From positions 6,081,001 to 6,145,000 of the forward strand of contig CP050293.1 of the NCBI GenBank assembly GCA_014189435.1: a DNA stretch of 64,000 nucleotides, given 5' to 3'. A program made the position numbers and the translations under genes. Below the pieces are notes generated by a model that had not been told where the DNA came from, searched no databases, and saw only the letters and a list, made by a program, of their open reading frames with translations. The first letter of the stretch is position 1, and each line of letters begins with the position of its first letter. Source of the stretch: Mesorhizobium loti (GTDB taxonomy: Bacteria; Pseudomonadota; Alphaproteobacteria; Rhizobiales; Rhizobiaceae). This document shows positions 15,532-26,540 of the stretch, one piece after another.

Positions 15532-18500
15532 CTACTGCTGCTGGAGTTTCAGGATTCTGTTTGGTACCGGATCGTCCTGCTGCTGCTCGACCTGCGGCCT
15601 GCGCCGTGGCAACAGCTGCTGCAGGACGTTCGGGTTCAGCAGGCCCGGGTTGAGCTCCAGAGTCGGTTGCCCGCGGACCGGCCGGCAGTTCGGATACCGC
15701 CCGATCGTGCCTTCCGGGCAGCGCCGCCTGATGATCGGCTGGCACTGGCCATTGATCATCTGCGAGCCCGGTGCGCATTCCACCTCCTGCCTGGGCTTGC
15801 GGCATGCACCGTCGATCACCTCAGTCCCACGCGGACAGACACATTCGCCGCGCTTGTTGTGGACCTGGCCGCGTATGTCGCACTGCTCCTGCACCGGCTG
15901 CTTGCGCCGGCAGGCATTGCCCTGCACCTCGGTACCCCTCGGGCAGACGCAATCGCCGTTGGCGTTGTGGACCTGGCCACGGATGGTGCATTGCTCAGGC
16001 TTCGGCTGGATCGGGCGGCACGCTCCGTTTCTGACCTCGGTCCCTCTTGGGCAGACGCAGTCTCCATTCGCGTCGTGGATCTGACCACGGATGGTGCACT
16101 GCTCAGGCTTCGGCCGGACCGGACGGCAGGCGCCGTTTCTGACCTCGGTCCCTCTTGGGCAGACGCAGTCTCCATTCGCGTCGTGGATCTGACCTCGGAT
16201 CGTGCACTGCTCGGGCTTCGGCCGGATCGGACGGCAGGCATTGTCCCTGACTTCCGTACCCCTGGGACAGATGCAATCGCCATCCGAATTGTGGACCTGG
16301 CCACGGATCGTGCACTGCTCGGGCTTGTCGGTCCTGACGCATTTGCCGTTCTCAAGCCCGGTTCCGCGTGGGCAGACGCAGCGTCCGTCCTCGGTGCGGA
16401 TCTGGCCTTCGAGCAGCACGCAGCGCTTCGGCGGCGGCGGCGTTGGCAGAATATTTGTACCACCGCCGGTGCACTGGCCGTTGCGGAAGGTGGTGCCTTC
16501 CGGGCAGACGCAGCGGCCGGCGTCGTTCATGACGAAGCCTTGCGAACATTCCTTCTTCGTCTCCTGGCTGATGGTGAAGGGATGGCAAGCATAGGCCTTG
16601 CCGCGATCGCCCTGCACATTGGTCTGGTCACCGCCGAGCACGTCGCCGCCGCCTTGCACCCGTGTGTCGGGAGAGAGCACGCCGACGCAGTTCTGGCCGC
16701 TGACGTTGCCCTGCAGATTGGCCAGGCGGCCGTCGTCGGGAATGACCACGGTGACATGGTGCACCTGGCTTTCGCCTGCGCCGAGCGTCAGGTTGGCAAT
16801 GCAGGACGCAGGCAAGGTTGCCGGTTCCGGCGAGCAGCCGAAGGGCGGATCGATCGACGTGATCGCAACGCCTTCCAGCCTGCCGAGACCCTCCACGCCG
16901 ATCGCATCACCGATACGGACCGGTCCCGAGAAGGGGGTCGTCCCATCATTGGTGATGGTGATCTCGAACGAGCAGGGTTGGCCGAGCTTGCATTCGCGGT
17001 CACCGGTCTTTTCGACACGGATGGTCGAAGAGCCGCCGCCCTTGGCGCAGGCCTGGCCAAAGGGATAGACGATGTCGTCGCCGGGCGCCGGACCATACGA
17101 ACCGCGCGCGCAGTTCTCGAACGCGCCATTCGCCGAAACCGTCACGTCGAAGTGGCGGCTGGTTCCAGGTGTCATCACGGCACCCGGAATCTGGCACGAC
17201 AGCGCATTGGCCGGAACCGGTCCGCACGCCCATTCCGCGCCGTCGGGGGTGACGGTCTGGATCTGGACGGGCGCGCCGCCGGCCACCAGCGTGGCGGCAT
17301 CGTTGACCCGCACCGGACCGGTGGGGGCAGCGGTGCCAAGGCTGATGACGGTGATGCGGCAAGAGATGACCGCTGCACCGGCGAGCGAGCCGTTGCACAC
17401 CTTGGTGATGCGCAGGGTTGGCTTGCCGCCATTGGGATGACGGAAGCGTTCCTTGGCGCAGGCCTTGTTGTTGGTGAGGTCGTTTTCACCAGGGATGGGC
17501 TTCACCGCGGCGCAGTTCTCCACCGTGTCCGACTGGTAGCCGGCCGGCATGACCGCCTTGACGACGATCGGTGTCGAGCCGCCCGGAGGCAGCGAGATCC
17601 CCGCATTGTCGCAGCGGAACTGGCCGGGGCCGTTCGGTCCGCATGTCCAGGGCGGGCTCGGGCCGAAGGTCGAGGAGGACGGCGCGCCGCCCGGATAGGT
17701 GTCGATCACCGTCAGCGGCCCGTTATAGGTCGACGTGCCATTGTTGATGATGTCGATCACGAAGTAGCAGATGCCGTCGGCCGTGCAGACCGGGATACGG
17801 GCACGCTTCTTCAGGATCAGGTCGACCTTCTTTTCGACCGGCGGCTGGCAGTCGCGGTCACGGTCGCCGCGCCGGCAGATCGGGATCGAGGCACAGCCGC
17901 GATCGTTCGACTGGCTGCCGAAAAGCGGCTTGCCGCTGGCCCCATAATTATAGGTGGCGCAGTTGCGCAAGACGCTGCCTTGCCAGCCTCCAGCCGGCTT
18001 GAAGCCGAGCTTGAGGTCGACGGAGGCGCCCGGATTGAGCGTGGTCACCGGATAGGTGCAAATCATCGGGGTGGTGCCGGGTACGCAGACCCAGGGCGGA
18101 TTGGGCCCTGAATCGAGCGTCGATCCGGCCGGCAGCGTCACCTCGTCGAGCACGATCTTGCCGTGGTAGGCACCGGTGCCGACATTGGTGACCCTGATGG
18201 TGAAGTCGCAGCCGCCACCCATCGTGCAACGCGTCACGTCGGCGCGTTTCTCGACCTTGAGGTCCGGCTCCTTGTCCTTGGGCGGGCACCTCTGGTCACG
18301 CGGGATGACGATGTCGATCGTCTGCGTGCAGCACAGGCCCCAGCCTTCCTTCGGACCGGCATAGGTTTCGATGCCGGTGACGATGAGGTGGATGACGTCA
18401 CCGGGCGAGGCGCCGACGATCTTCCAGTTGAGCACACCGCCGCCCGCCGGCACCAATTGGGTGTCGGGGATGATGGTGATGCCGGGCGTGGACGTCGACA

Positions 18501-19338
18501 CCTGCACCCACTTGCCGCCCATCTCCGGGCCGACCGGCATGTGGTAGATGAAGGCGCCGCCGCCAGGCACGCAGTCGACCGTGCCGCGTTCCACCTTGAA
18601 GCATTCCTTGCCGGGAGGTGGTGGTGGCGGGTTGCACTTGGTGATGTCGATCTTGATCGAGGTCTTCACCCCGGTCTTGAAGTCGCCGTCGTCGGGCCTG
18701 CCCGGATCCTGCGACGGGATGATGGTCCCCGTGCCCGGTCCGGCCGTCACCTTGATCATGCCCTGGTTGTCGACGATCGTCGGCGCGGGAAATGCCGCAT
18801 GATCGATCTTGGCCGTGATCCGAAAGTTGATGACGCGCTCGTTGGGAGCGCCGACGCCGTCGAGATCGGAAGTGGAGATGCGGAAATCGGAAACCGTGGC
18901 CGTATCGTTCGGATTTGCCGACGTGCTGATCGTCGCCCCCGGCAGCGGTCCGCCGGACGCATCCGTGCCGTCGCCGGACACATTGACGTTGACGATCTCA
19001 AGGCCGTGCGGAAGCTGGTCCTTGAAGTCGACCCGGACCTTCTTCAGCCTGGCCTCGAGGCTTGGGTCGGCAAGGCCCTGCGGATCGCCGCGCAAGCCGA
19101 AGCTCAGCGAATAGACGACGTAGTCGCAGCCTCGTTGAGTGCCTTTCTTGGTGAAGAAGGGTACGACCCGGTCGGGCCTCGGAGTGATGACGCGCGAACT
19201 GTCGAGGTCGAGCTTCAGCTCCGGGGTGATCGGGGCAGTGTCTTCCGCGAAGCCTTGCACCGGGGTGAACATGGCGACCGCGATACCGGCCGCCATCAGC
19301 CAGCGCGCGCCGCGCCTGGCGTATGACAGGGGTTTCAT
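15532..19338 (-). CDS. Large exported protein with DUF11-like domains and Cys-rich repeats
   Basis: A 1268-residue secreted protein of unknown function. The ATG at 19338 follows GGAG by 6 nt and begins a signal peptide ([18 protein letters not shown], cleavage near GFAE). Residues about 244-352 form a Cys-containing module (CFKVE...DCVPGG...STPGI...SPGDVI...CC). Four DUF11-like beta-sandwich repeats follow, recognisable by [37 protein letters not shown] and [12 protein letters not shown], each with a [14 protein letters not shown] strand. Then come six 36-residue repeats of the form QCTIRGQxHxxxGDCxCPRGTEV with four or so Cys each, and a Pro/Gln-rich tail. Known relatives of DUF11 proteins are cell-surface adhesins or structural proteins. 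The 653-aa gene 74 nt upstream shares the Cys module and is probably co-transcribed. Confidence 0.85.
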   Translation of the reverse strand: MKPLSYARRGARWLMAAGIAVAMFTPVQGFAEDTAPITPELKLDLDSSRVITPRPDRVVPFFTKKGTQRGCDYVVYSLSFGLRGDPQGLADPSLEARLKKVRVDFKDQLPHGLEIVNVNVSGDGTDASGGPLPGATISTSANPNDTATVSDFRISTSDLDGVGAPNERVINFRITAKIDHAAFPAPTIVDNQGMIKVTAGPGTGTIIPSQDPGRPDDGDFKTGVKTSIKIDITKCNPPPPPPGKECFKVERGTVDCVPGGGAFIYHMPVGPEMGGKWVQVSTSTPGITIIPDTQLVPAGGGVLNWKIVGASPGDVIHLIVTGIETYAGPKEGWGLCCTQTIDIVIPRDQRCPPKDKEPDLKVEKRADVTRCTMGGGCDFTIRVTNVGTGAYHGKIVLDEVTLPAGSTLDSGPNPPWVCVPGTTPMICTYPVTTLNPGASVDLKLGFKPAGGWQGSVLRNCATYNYGASGKPLFGSQSNDRGCASIPICRRGDRDRDCQPPVEKKVDLILKKRARIPVCTADGICYFVIDIINNGTSTYNGPLTVIDTYPGGAPSSSTFGPSPPWTCGPNGPGQFRCDNAGISLPPGGSTPIVVKAVMPAGYQSDTVENCAAVKPIPGENDLTNNKACAKERFRHPNGGKPTLRITKVCNGSLAGAAVISCRITVISLGTAAPTGPVRVNDAATLVAGGAPVQIQTVTPDGAEWACGPVPANALSCQIPGAVMTPGTSRHFDVTVSANGAFENCARGSYGPAPGDDIVYPFGQACAKGGGSSTIRVEKTGDRECKLGQPCSFEITITNDGTTPFSGPVRIGDAIGVEGLGRLEGVAITSIDPPFGCSPEPATLPASCIANLTLGAGESQVHHVTVVIPDDGRLANLQGNVSGQNCVGVLSPDTRVQGGGDVLGGDQTNVQGDRGKAYACHPFTISQETKKECSQGFVMNDAGRCVCPEGTTFRNGQCTGGGTNILPTPPPPKRCVLLEGQIRTEDGRCVCPRGTGLENGKCVRTDKPEQCTIRGQVHNSDGDCICPRGTEVRDNACRPIRPKPEQCTIRGQIHDANGDCVCPRGTEVRNGACRPVRPKPEQCTIRGQIHDANGDCVCPRGTEVRNGACRPIQPKPEQCTIRGQVHNANGDCVCPRGTEVQGNACRRKQPVQEQCDIRGQVHNKRGECVCPRGTEVIDGACRKPRQEVECAPGSQMINGQCQPIIRRRCPEGTIGRYPNCRPVRGQPTLELNPGLLNPNVLQQLLPRRRPQVEQQQDDPVPNRILKLQQQ
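15784..16428 (-). repeat. Six coding tandem repeats of about 108 bp
   Basis: The 36-residue Cys-rich units of the exported protein are encoded by consecutive 108-bp repeats; the two central ones (about 16038-16114 and 16146-16222) are almost identical at DNA level. Such near-identity means recent duplication and possible copy-number variation between strains. This is a coding repeat, not a CRISPR array. Confidence 0.85.
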
Positions 19339-19411
19339 GATCGTCTCCATGACGGTTGGCTTGTTGCTCGTTGCGAGTGGGGAGAGTGCGAGATTTTTCA
19401 TCTTCCCCTCC

Positions 19412-21373
19412 TCAACGTTCGCAGCTGACGGCTGGGGTTCTGAGCGGCAAAGTCATCTTGCAGCAAGGGTAGTAGCCACCCTTGTCCTTGTCGGACTGCC
19501 TGTAGAAGCAGAGCCCGACATCGACTGTGTCGCCCGGATAATGGCCGGTGATGTCGATCGTGTAGGGCTTGCCGGGCGCATGCGACTGCCGGGTGGTTAC
19601 CCCGACGCCTGGCGTCCTGGACTGGGCCTTGATCGAATCGCCGCCGAAGCCGGCATGATCATGGAGATAGAGATCGGCCTCGAGGCCGGAAGGCGTGCAG
19701 TAGTACTGGACGTCCTCGACATCGATACACGGAGGCAGGTTGCCGGGCGGTGGGAAGTCCGGCGGGTAGAAGGGGGGCAGATAGCCGCCCGGGATTTCTT
19801 CATAGTAGCCGGCGCGGCCCTCGCAGGGGTGCCAGACGGCGACGTCGCCGACATGTCCCTCGACCTCCGGGTCTTCGAAATAGCCGTCGAAGTCGACGAA
19901 CCACGAGCCGAAGGGCGGCACGTTGGCCGGCTTGACCAGCTCTTTCGGCGTGATCTGCACGCCATGCACGGCCAGCGGCCCGCCGGCGGCGAGCTGTTCG
20001 GCCAGAGCCGGATTGTCGCGCAGCTTGTCGCCGGTGTTGACTAGGGTCTGCGTGCAGACCGAGGTGTCGAGATTGCCATCAGCATCATAGCCATATTGCA
20101 GATCAAGACCGCCGGCCGACTGCCTGTTGCCTTGCGGGAAGCCGACCGCATATTCCTGCGGCACTTCGACCCAGACCGATTCCGTTTCCGGATCGTCCGG
20201 GTTCTCTCTGAAGTAGCGGATGACCTCGCCCTTGCCGGAATCGGCGAACTGGCTGTAATCATAGCGGTTTTCGACCGGACCGCGCTGGGCCAGGTACATG
20301 AAGCCGCTGTTGTCGAAGGCGATGTCGGTGACGGCATAGTCCTTGTCGGCCTTGACCGTCAGTTCCCAACGCGGGTCGCCGGCAAAGGTGCCGTCGCGGG
20401 CAATGCCCACCGACCAGATTTCCGACTTTTCGCCGACCGAATAATAAAGCCGGCCACCATGATAGGAGACGCCCCATACGCGGCGCTCGTCCTGCGTGTA
20501 GCCCCAGCTGTCTGGGTCTTCGCTGTCGAAGGCAGCACCCTGTATGTCCATGACCGACCCGTCGTCGGCGACGGGATCGAGCCCATGCGCCGGGCGGCCG
20601 GCCACGCCATGGTCGAAGCTGTCGATCAGCCTGCCGTCGGCATCGATGCGATGGATCAGGCCGGTGTCGAGGTCGGACGCAAAGAACTGGCGGTGGCTGG
20701 CATCGAAGGTCAGATTGCCGATGCCGGGACCGCTGTTGGTGTCGATGTCGGCGAATTTGGAGACCTGGCCGGTGATGCCGTCGATCTTCCAGATGGTGCC
20801 CGGCCCACCACCGTTTTCGGTGCCGAACTGGCCATCCATGAAGGTGGCGCCTGATGTGCCGCGGCGCTGCCGCTCGGGGCGACCGTCATCGTCGGCGTCC
20901 GGCGTGACGATGCGGATGCCGTGCAGCGAGGTGGCGCCTGCATAGAGATTGGGAATGCCTGATGGAACGCCGTCGCGCACGCCGTCGTCATAGGTCACGC
21001 CGAACACCTGGCCGATCTGCTCTGCCGTCACCTCGAAAGGCGGCGGCGTGAAAACGAGCTGGCCGGCGGCCGGTCCACCCAGGTGTGAAACGTCGAACAC
21101 GCGCAAGGTGGCGCGCGTGGGGTCGATGAAGGTTTCGTCGACCGGATCGACGCCGGGCGGCAAGCCCTCATCGAAATTGGGAATGATGGTGCCGGAAAAT
21201 CCGGTCACCGCCATCGAGCCGGGATAGATGATCTGGGTTTCCTGCGCCTGCGCGGCGCCACCCAGCCACAGGCCGGCGGCGAGCGCCAGCGCCAGCAATG
21301 CGCCGCCAGCATGCGCGGCACGATGCAGACGACCATGAAGAGACGATAGGAACGAGCCGCGGATGCGAGACAT
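19412..21373 (-). CDS. Exported propeller-like protein of unknown function, partner of the DUF11 protein
   Basis: 653 residues from an ATG at 21373, preceded by GGGGGAG. A Sec signal peptide (AGGALLALALAAGLWLGGAAQA, cleavage near AQAQE) is followed by repeated strand patterns such as GTIWKIDGITGQV, GNLTFDASHRQFFASDLDTG, GRLYYSVGEKSEIWSVGI and VTDIAFDNSGFMYLAQRG, which suggest a beta-propeller of NHL/DUF839-like style. From about residue 545 the C terminus (CIDVEDVQYYC...SRTPGV...YPGDTVDV...CC) matches the Cys module of the neighbouring 1268-aa protein. Both are exported and probably act together at the cell surface; no enzymatic motif was recognised. Confidence 0.82.
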   Translation of the reverse strand: MSRIRGSFLSSLHGRLHRAAHAGGALLALALAAGLWLGGAAQAQETQIIYPGSMAVTGFSGTIIPNFDEGLPPGVDPVDETFIDPTRATLRVFDVSHLGGPAAGQLVFTPPPFEVTAEQIGQVFGVTYDDGVRDGVPSGIPNLYAGATSLHGIRIVTPDADDDGRPERQRRGTSGATFMDGQFGTENGGGPGTIWKIDGITGQVSKFADIDTNSGPGIGNLTFDASHRQFFASDLDTGLIHRIDADGRLIDSFDHGVAGRPAHGLDPVADDGSVMDIQGAAFDSEDPDSWGYTQDERRVWGVSYHGGRLYYSVGEKSEIWSVGIARDGTFAGDPRWELTVKADKDYAVTDIAFDNSGFMYLAQRGPVENRYDYSQFADSGKGEVIRYFRENPDDPETESVWVEVPQEYAVGFPQGNRQSAGGLDLQYGYDADGNLDTSVCTQTLVNTGDKLRDNPALAEQLAAGGPLAVHGVQITPKELVKPANVPPFGSWFVDFDGYFEDPEVEGHVGDVAVWHPCEGRAGYYEEIPGGYLPPFYPPDFPPPGNLPPCIDVEDVQYYCTPSGLEADLYLHDHAGFGGDSIKAQSRTPGVGVTTRQSHAPGKPYTIDITGHYPGDTVDVGLCFYRQSDKDKGGYYPCCKMTLPLRTPAVSCER

Positions 21374-21712
21374 GACACTCCCCCGTAATCGACGGGAGAA
21401 ACGTCCAGTCTGGCCGCGCAAATCAGGGCAAGGCGCGGCGTTCCGGCTCGTTCTTCCCTGATCGAATTGTCTGCTTTCCTCAAAGTCACGATACGCCTGC
21501 TCTTACGCAGGGTCAACGGAATCAGCGGAAAGCCCAGCGCATCGACCCCGTCCCGAAGGCGGTGGTCGCGCCGAGCTCCTGTTGTTCCCGGAGACCGCGG
21601 AGTCTCTGGGTTATTGGTCATGGGGGGCTTCCTTTCCGGGCCGCACCATGCGGCACCTGGACATCAGTCGCAGGCGGAGGTGGAAAGGTTCATGGAAGCC
21701 TTGCGCAGAATG

Positions 21713-21743
21713 CTTGCGCGCGATGCCGCCTGTTCTTATATAC
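21713..21743 (+). promoter_or_regulatory. Possible RpoH (sigma-32) promoter of dnaK
   Basis: CTTGCG at 21713-21718 and CTTATATAC at 21735-21743 are separated by 16 nt, which resembles the alphaproteobacterial heat-shock promoter (CTTG near -35 and a CYTAT-type -10). It is about 120 nt upstream of dnaK. The remainder of 21374-21862 holds no convincing gene. Confidence 0.5.
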
Positions 21744-21862
21744 GCGCCAAGCCGTTCGGCGCCGGTATGCCGGTTGCCGGAACGGAATTTCTTGTGAACA
21801 GGGGCTTTCGTTGGAACGCCTGTACGGGTCCTGAGAGCCTGCTTAGCGGAGAGACTAGAAAA

Positions 21863-23779
21863 ATGGCAAAAGTAATCGGTATCGATCTCGGCACCACCAA
21901 CTCCTGTATCGCCATCATGGATGGCAAGGAGCCGAAGGTGATCGAGAATGCGGAAGGCGCGCGCACGACGCCTTCCATCGTCGCCATCAGCGGCGACGAC
22001 GAACGTCTCGTCGGCCAGCCGGCCAAGCGCCAGGCGGTCACCAATCCTGAAAACACCATCTTCGCGGTCAAGCGCCTGATCGGCCGCCGCTATGACGATC
22101 CGGTGACGGAGAAGGACAAGAAGCTTGTCCCCTACAAGATCGTCAAGGGCGACAATGGCGATGCCTGGGTCGAGGCCGGCGGCAGGAAGCAGTCGCCCTC
22201 GCAGATCTCGGCCATGATCCTGCAGAAGATGAAGGAGACGGCGGAAGCCTATCTCGGCGAGAAGGTCGAGAAGGCGGTCATCACCGTTCCGGCCTATTTC
22301 AACGACGCCCAGCGCCAGGCAACCAAGGACGCCGGCAAGATCGCCGGCCTTGAAGTGCTGCGCATCATCAATGAGCCGACGGCTGCGGCGCTTGCCTACG
22401 GCCTCGACAAGAAGGAAGGCAAGACCATTGCCGTCTACGACCTTGGCGGCGGCACGTTCGACATTTCGGTGCTCGAAATCGGCGACGGCGTGTTCGAGGT
22501 CAAGTCGACCAATGGCGACACCTTCCTCGGCGGCGAGGATTTCGACATGCGCCTGGTCGAATATCTGGCGGCCGAGTTCAAGAAGGAACAGGGTATCGAC
22601 CTGAAGAACGACAAGCTCGCCCTGCAGCGCCTCAAGGAGGCGGCTGAAAAGGCCAAGATCGAGCTGTCGTCGACCACGCAGACCGAAATCAACCTGCCCT
22701 TCATCACCGCCGACGCGACCGGGCCGAAGCACCTGACGCTGAAGCTGACGCGCGCCAAGTTCGAACAGCTGGTCGACGACCTGGTCCAGCGCACGATTGC
22801 CCCTTGCAAGGCAGCGCTCAAGGATGCCGGCCTGAAGGCCGGCGAGATCGACGAAGTCGTCCTGGTCGGCGGCATGACCCGCATGCCCAAGATCCAGGAG
22901 ATCGTGAAGCAGTTCTTCGGCAAAGAGCCGCACAAGGGCGTCAATCCCGATGAGGTCGTCGCTCTCGGCGCCGCCATCCAGGCCGGCGTGCTGCAGGGCG
23001 ACGTCAAGGACGTGCTGTTGCTCGACGTGACGCCGCTGTCGCTCGGCATCGAGACGCTGGGTGGCGTGTTCACCCGCCTGATCGAACGCAACACGACGAT
23101 CCCGACCAAGAAGAGCCAGGTGTTCTCGACGGCCGAGGACAGTCAGTCGGCCGTGACCATCCGGGTCTTCCAGGGTGAGCGCGAAATGGCCGCCGACAAC
23201 AAGGCGCTCGGCCAGTTCGACCTGGTCGGCATCCCGCCGGCGCCGCGTGGCGTGCCGCAGATCGAGGTCACCTTCGACATCGACGCCAACGGTATCGTCA
23301 ACGTTTCGGCCAAGGACAAGGGCACCGGCAAGGAGCACCAGATCCGCATTCAGGCATCGGGTGGTCTTTCGGACGCCGACATCGAGAAGATGGTCAAGGA
23401 CGCCGAGGCCAATGCCGAGACCGACAAGAAGCGGCGCGCGCTGGTCGAAGCCCGCAATCAGGCCGAAGCGCTGCTGCATTCCTCGGAGAAGTCGCTGAAG
23501 GAATATGGCGACAAGGTTTCGGAAGGCGACCGCACGGCAATTGCCGATGCGATCACCGCGCTGAAGGCCGCGACCGAAGGCGATGACGCGGCCGACATCG
23601 AGGCCAAGAGCCAGGCGCTCGCCGAGGCTTCGATGAAGCTTGGCCAGGCCATGTACGAGGCTTCGCAGAAGGAAGCGGCGGAAGCCGATGCCAAGGCGGA
23701 CGCCGCCAAGGACAGTGACGTGGTCGATGCCGATTTCGAGGAAATCGACGAGGACGACGACAAGAAGAAGTCGGCCTGA
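21863..23779 (+). CDS. dnaK: Chaperone protein DnaK (Hsp70)
   Basis: 638 residues, normal length. The ATPase domain shows [66 protein letters not shown] and [14 protein letters not shown]; the linker is [19 protein letters not shown] and the substrate-binding domain and helical lid follow, ending in the acidic tail [15 protein letters not shown]. It folds nascent and stress-damaged proteins in the cytosol with DnaJ and GrpE. The start at 21863 gives [10 protein letters not shown]; in-frame extension upstream is non-homologous. A terminator follows, so dnaJ may need read-through or its own promoter. Confidence 0.99.
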   Translation: MAKVIGIDLGTTNSCIAIMDGKEPKVIENAEGARTTPSIVAISGDDERLVGQPAKRQAVTNPENTIFAVKRLIGRRYDDPVTEKDKKLVPYKIVKGDNGDAWVEAGGRKQSPSQISAMILQKMKETAEAYLGEKVEKAVITVPAYFNDAQRQATKDAGKIAGLEVLRIINEPTAAALAYGLDKKEGKTIAVYDLGGGTFDISVLEIGDGVFEVKSTNGDTFLGGEDFDMRLVEYLAAEFKKEQGIDLKNDKLALQRLKEAAEKAKIELSSTTQTEINLPFITADATGPKHLTLKLTRAKFEQLVDDLVQRTIAPCKAALKDAGLKAGEIDEVVLVGGMTRMPKIQEIVKQFFGKEPHKGVNPDEVVALGAAIQAGVLQGDVKDVLLLDVTPLSLGIETLGGVFTRLIERNTTIPTKKSQVFSTAEDSQSAVTIRVFQGEREMAADNKALGQFDLVGIPPAPRGVPQIEVTFDIDANGIVNVSAKDKGTGKEHQIRIQASGGLSDADIEKMVKDAEANAETDKKRRALVEARNQAEALLHSSEKSLKEYGDKVSEGDRTAIADAITALKAATEGDDAADIEAKSQALAEASMKLGQAMYEASQKEAAEADAKADAAKDSDVVDADFEEIDEDDDKKKSA

Positions 23780-23804
23780 ACCGTTTGACGGCAAGATAAT
23801 GCTG

Positions 23805-23832
23805 AAAGCCCGGCGCAAAGCCGGGCTTTTTT
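23805..23832 (+). terminator. Rho-independent terminator after dnaK
   Basis: AAAGCCCGGC (23805-23814) and GCCGGGCTTT (23820-23829) form a perfect 10-bp stem with a GCAAA loop and a run of six T. It lies 25 nt after the dnaK stop codon and 160 nt before dnaJ. Confidence 0.92.
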
Positions 23833-23991
23833 GCAACCCTTTGCGGAAAAACAGCGGACCACGCCGAAAAAATGCGGGCAAACCCGCGCCAACACTGGCA
23901 TCCCGATCTCATCGCACCTAAATCGGGACAACGTGCCGGCAAACGACGCAACAATGCTTCAAGACGTTGAGCATCCGGACAGCGGGAAAAA

Positions 23992-25260
23992 ATGAAAGCT
24001 GATTTCTACGAGACGCTGGGCGTACAAAAAGGCGCCGATGAGAAGGAGCTCAAGAGCGCTTTCCGCAAGCTCGCCATGCAGTTCCATCCCGACCGCAATC
24101 CCGGCGATCATTCCTGCGAGCACAAGTTCAAGGAAATCAACGAAGCCTACGAGACGCTGAAGGACCCGCAGAAGCGCGCGGCCTATGACCGCTTCGGCCA
24201 CGCGGCCTTCGAGCAGGGCGGCATGAATGGCGGCGCGCAAGGCTTTGGCGCCGGCGGCTTCGCCGATATCTTCGAGGATATTTTCGGCGACATGATGGGC
24301 GGGCGCCAGCGCCGCTCGTCGGGTGGCCGCGAGCGCGGCGCCGACCTGCGCTATAACATGGAAATCACGCTGGAAGAGGCTTTTGCCGGCAAGACCGCGC
24401 AGATCCGCGTGCCGGCGTCGATCTCCTGCTCGGAATGTTCGGGCAGCGGCGCCAAGCCCGGCACCCAGCCCGTCACCTGCTCGATGTGCAACGGCCACGG
24501 CAAGGTGCGCGCCACGCAGGGCTTCTTCTCGATCGAGCGGACCTGCCCGCAATGCCAGGGGCGTGGCCAGACGATCAAGGATCCGTGCCCGAAATGCGCC
24601 GGCCAGGGCCGCGTCACCGAGGAGCGTTCGCTGTCGGTCAACATCCCGGCCGGCATCGAGGACGGCACCCGCATCCGCCTTGCCAATGAGGGCGAGGCCG
24701 GCCTGCGTGGCGGACCGTCGGGCGACCTCTATATTTTCCTGGCGGTCAAGCCGCACGAGTTCTTCCAGCGCGACGGCGCCGATCTCTATTGCAAGGTGCC
24801 GATCTCGATGACGACAGCGGCCCTTGGCGGCTCCTTCGAGGTGACGACGCTGGATGGCACCCAGACCAAGGTCAAGGTGACCGAAGGCACCCAGAACGGC
24901 CGCCAGTTCCGCCTCAAGGGCAAGGGCATGCCGGTGCTGCGCCAGCCCAATATCGGCGACCTCTACATCCAGACCGCGGTCGAGACGCCGCAGAACCTCA
25001 CCCGGCGCCAGCGTGAACTGCTGGAGGAGTTCGAACAGCTCTCCTCACAGGACAATTCGCCCCAATCGAGCGGCTTTTTTCGCCCGCATGAAGGATTTCT
25101 TCGAATCCTTCGGCGAGCGTTGACGCATGTCGCCCACGGCCAGAAACCGGTTCTGGCCGCGAAAATCCGTAAGACGCGCAGCGCCTTGAGACGCGACGAA
25201 AATTATCTTATCCACGACATGCGTCCGGCCGCGCCTTGCCTTGCACCGCTCAGGTGTTAA
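23992..25260 (+). CDS. dnaJ: Chaperone protein DnaJ (Hsp40), frameshifted at its 3' end
   Basis: Co-chaperone that delivers substrates to DnaK and stimulates its ATPase. The J domain ([23 protein letters not shown] at about residues 33-35), Gly/Phe linker, four CxxCxGxG-type zinc motifs ([32 protein letters not shown]) and C-terminal substrate domain are intact. After QSSGFF the frame leaves the expected end: six T at 25075-25080 precede CGCCCGC. With five T the protein would end [13 protein letters not shown] at 25123 and be 376 residues, the usual length. As written it reads a 46-residue unrelated tail to 25260. The change is at the extreme C terminus, so activity may survive. Confidence 0.93.
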   Translation: MKADFYETLGVQKGADEKELKSAFRKLAMQFHPDRNPGDHSCEHKFKEINEAYETLKDPQKRAAYDRFGHAAFEQGGMNGGAQGFGAGGFADIFEDIFGDMMGGRQRRSSGGRERGADLRYNMEITLEEAFAGKTAQIRVPASISCSECSGSGAKPGTQPVTCSMCNGHGKVRATQGFFSIERTCPQCQGRGQTIKDPCPKCAGQGRVTEERSLSVNIPAGIEDGTRIRLANEGEAGLRGGPSGDLYIFLAVKPHEFFQRDGADLYCKVPISMTTAALGGSFEVTTLDGTQTKVKVTEGTQNGRQFRLKGKGMPVLRQPNIGDLYIQTAVETPQNLTRRQRELLEEFEQLSSQDNSPQSSGFFRPHEGFLRILRRALTHVAHGQKPVLAAKIRKTRSALRRDENYLIHDMRPAAPCLAPLRC

Positions 25261-25292
25261 GTAACTTGCGGGGAGCACTGAGGAGAGCTTGC

Positions 25293-25898
25293 ATGACACG
25301 TGGCCCTGGACTGCGGAAGGCGCTTGTCGAAAAGTTCGACGACGAACTCAAATTCTTCAAGGGCTGGATCGACAAGCCGAAGACGGTCGGCTCGATCGTG
25401 CCGACCAGTTCGATCACCGCCCGCAAGATGGCTTCGATCGTCAATCCGAAATCCGGCCTGCCGGTGCTCGAGGTCGGCCCCGGCACCGGCGTCATCACCC
25501 GCGCCATCCTCGCCCTGGGCGTGCGGCCAGAAAACCTTTACGCGGTCGAATACAACACGGATTTCGTGCGCCATTTGCGGCGGCTTTATCCCGGCGTCAA
25601 CGTCATCGAGGGCGACGCCTTCAACCTCAACGCCACGCTTGGCGACAAGAGCGGGATGATCTTCGATTCCGTCGTTTCGGGCGTGCCGCTGCTCAACTTT
25701 CCGGTCGCCCAGCGCATCGCCTATATCGAGAGCCTGCTCGACCGCATCCCGGCCGGACGGCCGATCGTGCAGCTGACCTATGGCCCGATGTCGCCGATCC
25801 CGGCTGGGCGCGGCAACTACACGGTCAAGCATTTCGATTTCATCTTCCGCAACATCCCGCCGACGCAGCTGTGGATCTACCGGCGCGAGGCTCATTGA
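25293..25898 (+). CDS. pmtA: Phosphatidylethanolamine N-methyltransferase, rhizobial type
   Basis: 201-residue SAM-dependent methyltransferase of the Sinorhizobium PmtA class, which converts phosphatidylethanolamine stepwise to phosphatidylcholine at the membrane. The SAM motif is VLEVGPGTGVITRAIL, followed by VEYNTDFVRHLRRLYP and GDAFNL; the N-terminal FFKGWIDKPKTVGSIVPTSS matches the rhizobial enzymes. The start at 25293 follows GAGGAGAGC. It is a soluble-type enzyme without membrane segments, unlike eukaryotic PEMT. The length agrees with the family. Confidence 0.92.
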   Translation: MTRGPGLRKALVEKFDDELKFFKGWIDKPKTVGSIVPTSSITARKMASIVNPKSGLPVLEVGPGTGVITRAILALGVRPENLYAVEYNTDFVRHLRRLYPGVNVIEGDAFNLNATLGDKSGMIFDSVVSGVPLLNFPVAQRIAYIESLLDRIPAGRPIVQLTYGPMSPIPAGRGNYTVKHFDFIFRNIPPTQLWIYRREAH

Positions 25899-25943
25899 TT
25901 TGAGCGGTTCTTGGCTGTACCTGTCCGTGGACAAGGGTGGCCA

Positions 25944-26540
25944 ATGGCAGTGATCCCGAAAATCCTGGTCTTCGCCGGCTCGGTGCGCAGCGGCGCCTAC
26001 AGCGGCAGGACCGCTGACGTGGCGCAGAAGGAACTTGCCGTGCAGGGCGCCGAGGTGACCCGCATCTCGCTCGCCGACTATCCCTTGCCGATCCTCGACG
26101 AGGATCTGGAAAAGGAAAAGGGCGTTCCTGAAAACGCCGTTAAACTCGGCCGTCTCATCGCCACCCATGACGGGCTGCTGATCGCCACGCCGGAGTATAA
26201 CGGCTCCATCCCGCCACTGCTGAAGAACACGATCGACTGGGTGAGCCGGGTGCGCAGGGATGCTGGCCGGCCGATCAGGCCGCTGGCCGGCAAGGCCGCC
26301 GGCCTCTGCTCATCCTCCAACGGCCACTTTGCCGGCATCCGCTGCATCAACCATCTGCGCGCCGTTCTGGTGCGCTGCCAGATGGAGGTGGTGACACCGG
26401 AGTGCTCGGTGCCGGAGGGCGGCGACGCCTTCGACGAGGACGGCGATTTCCGCGACGAAAGACTGCACAAATCGATGGAGCACCTATGCCGCACGCTGAT
26501 CGAAACCTCGCGCATGCTGTCCACCCGGATCGAGGCATGA
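25944..26540 (+). CDS. NAD(P)H-dependent FMN reductase, flavodoxin fold
   Basis: 198 residues. The phosphate-binding loop for FMN is [15 protein letters not shown], and the family motif [21 protein letters not shown] is clear. Such enzymes reduce FMN, quinones, azo dyes or chromate with NAD(P)H. The stop codon overlaps the pyrF start (ATGA), so the two are translationally coupled, although no direct metabolic link is known. Confidence 0.9.
   Translation: MAVIPKILVFAGSVRSGAYSGRTADVAQKELAVQGAEVTRISLADYPLPILDEDLEKEKGVPENAVKLGRLIATHDGLLIATPEYNGSIPPLLKNTIDWVSRVRRDAGRPIRPLAGKAAGLCSSSNGHFAGIRCINHLRAVLVRCQMEVVTPECSVPEGGDAFDEDGDFRDERLHKSMEHLCRTLIETSRMLSTRIEA

Noticed and set aside
15850..16350. Regular repeats that could be taken for a CRISPR array
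   Set aside because: The period is 108 bp with no unique spacers, and the repeats encode Cys-rich protein units in frame.
15493..18111. An 872-codon plus-strand open frame opposite the 1268-aa exported protein
   Set aside because: It is an antisense shadow of a high-GC gene; the minus-strand product has a signal peptide, domains and repeats, while this frame has none.
21467..21862. In-frame N-terminal extension of dnaK by 132 codons
   Set aside because: DnaK begins [14 protein letters not shown] at 21863; the extension shows no homology and spans the likely promoter.
21611..23881. A 756-codon minus-strand frame across dnaK
   Set aside because: dnaK is certain on the plus strand; the opposite frame has only the biased composition expected from codon use.
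24352..24811. Plus-strand alternative frame inside dnaJ
   Set aside because: It overlaps the zinc-finger region of dnaJ, where all CxxCxGxG motifs are in the dnaJ frame.
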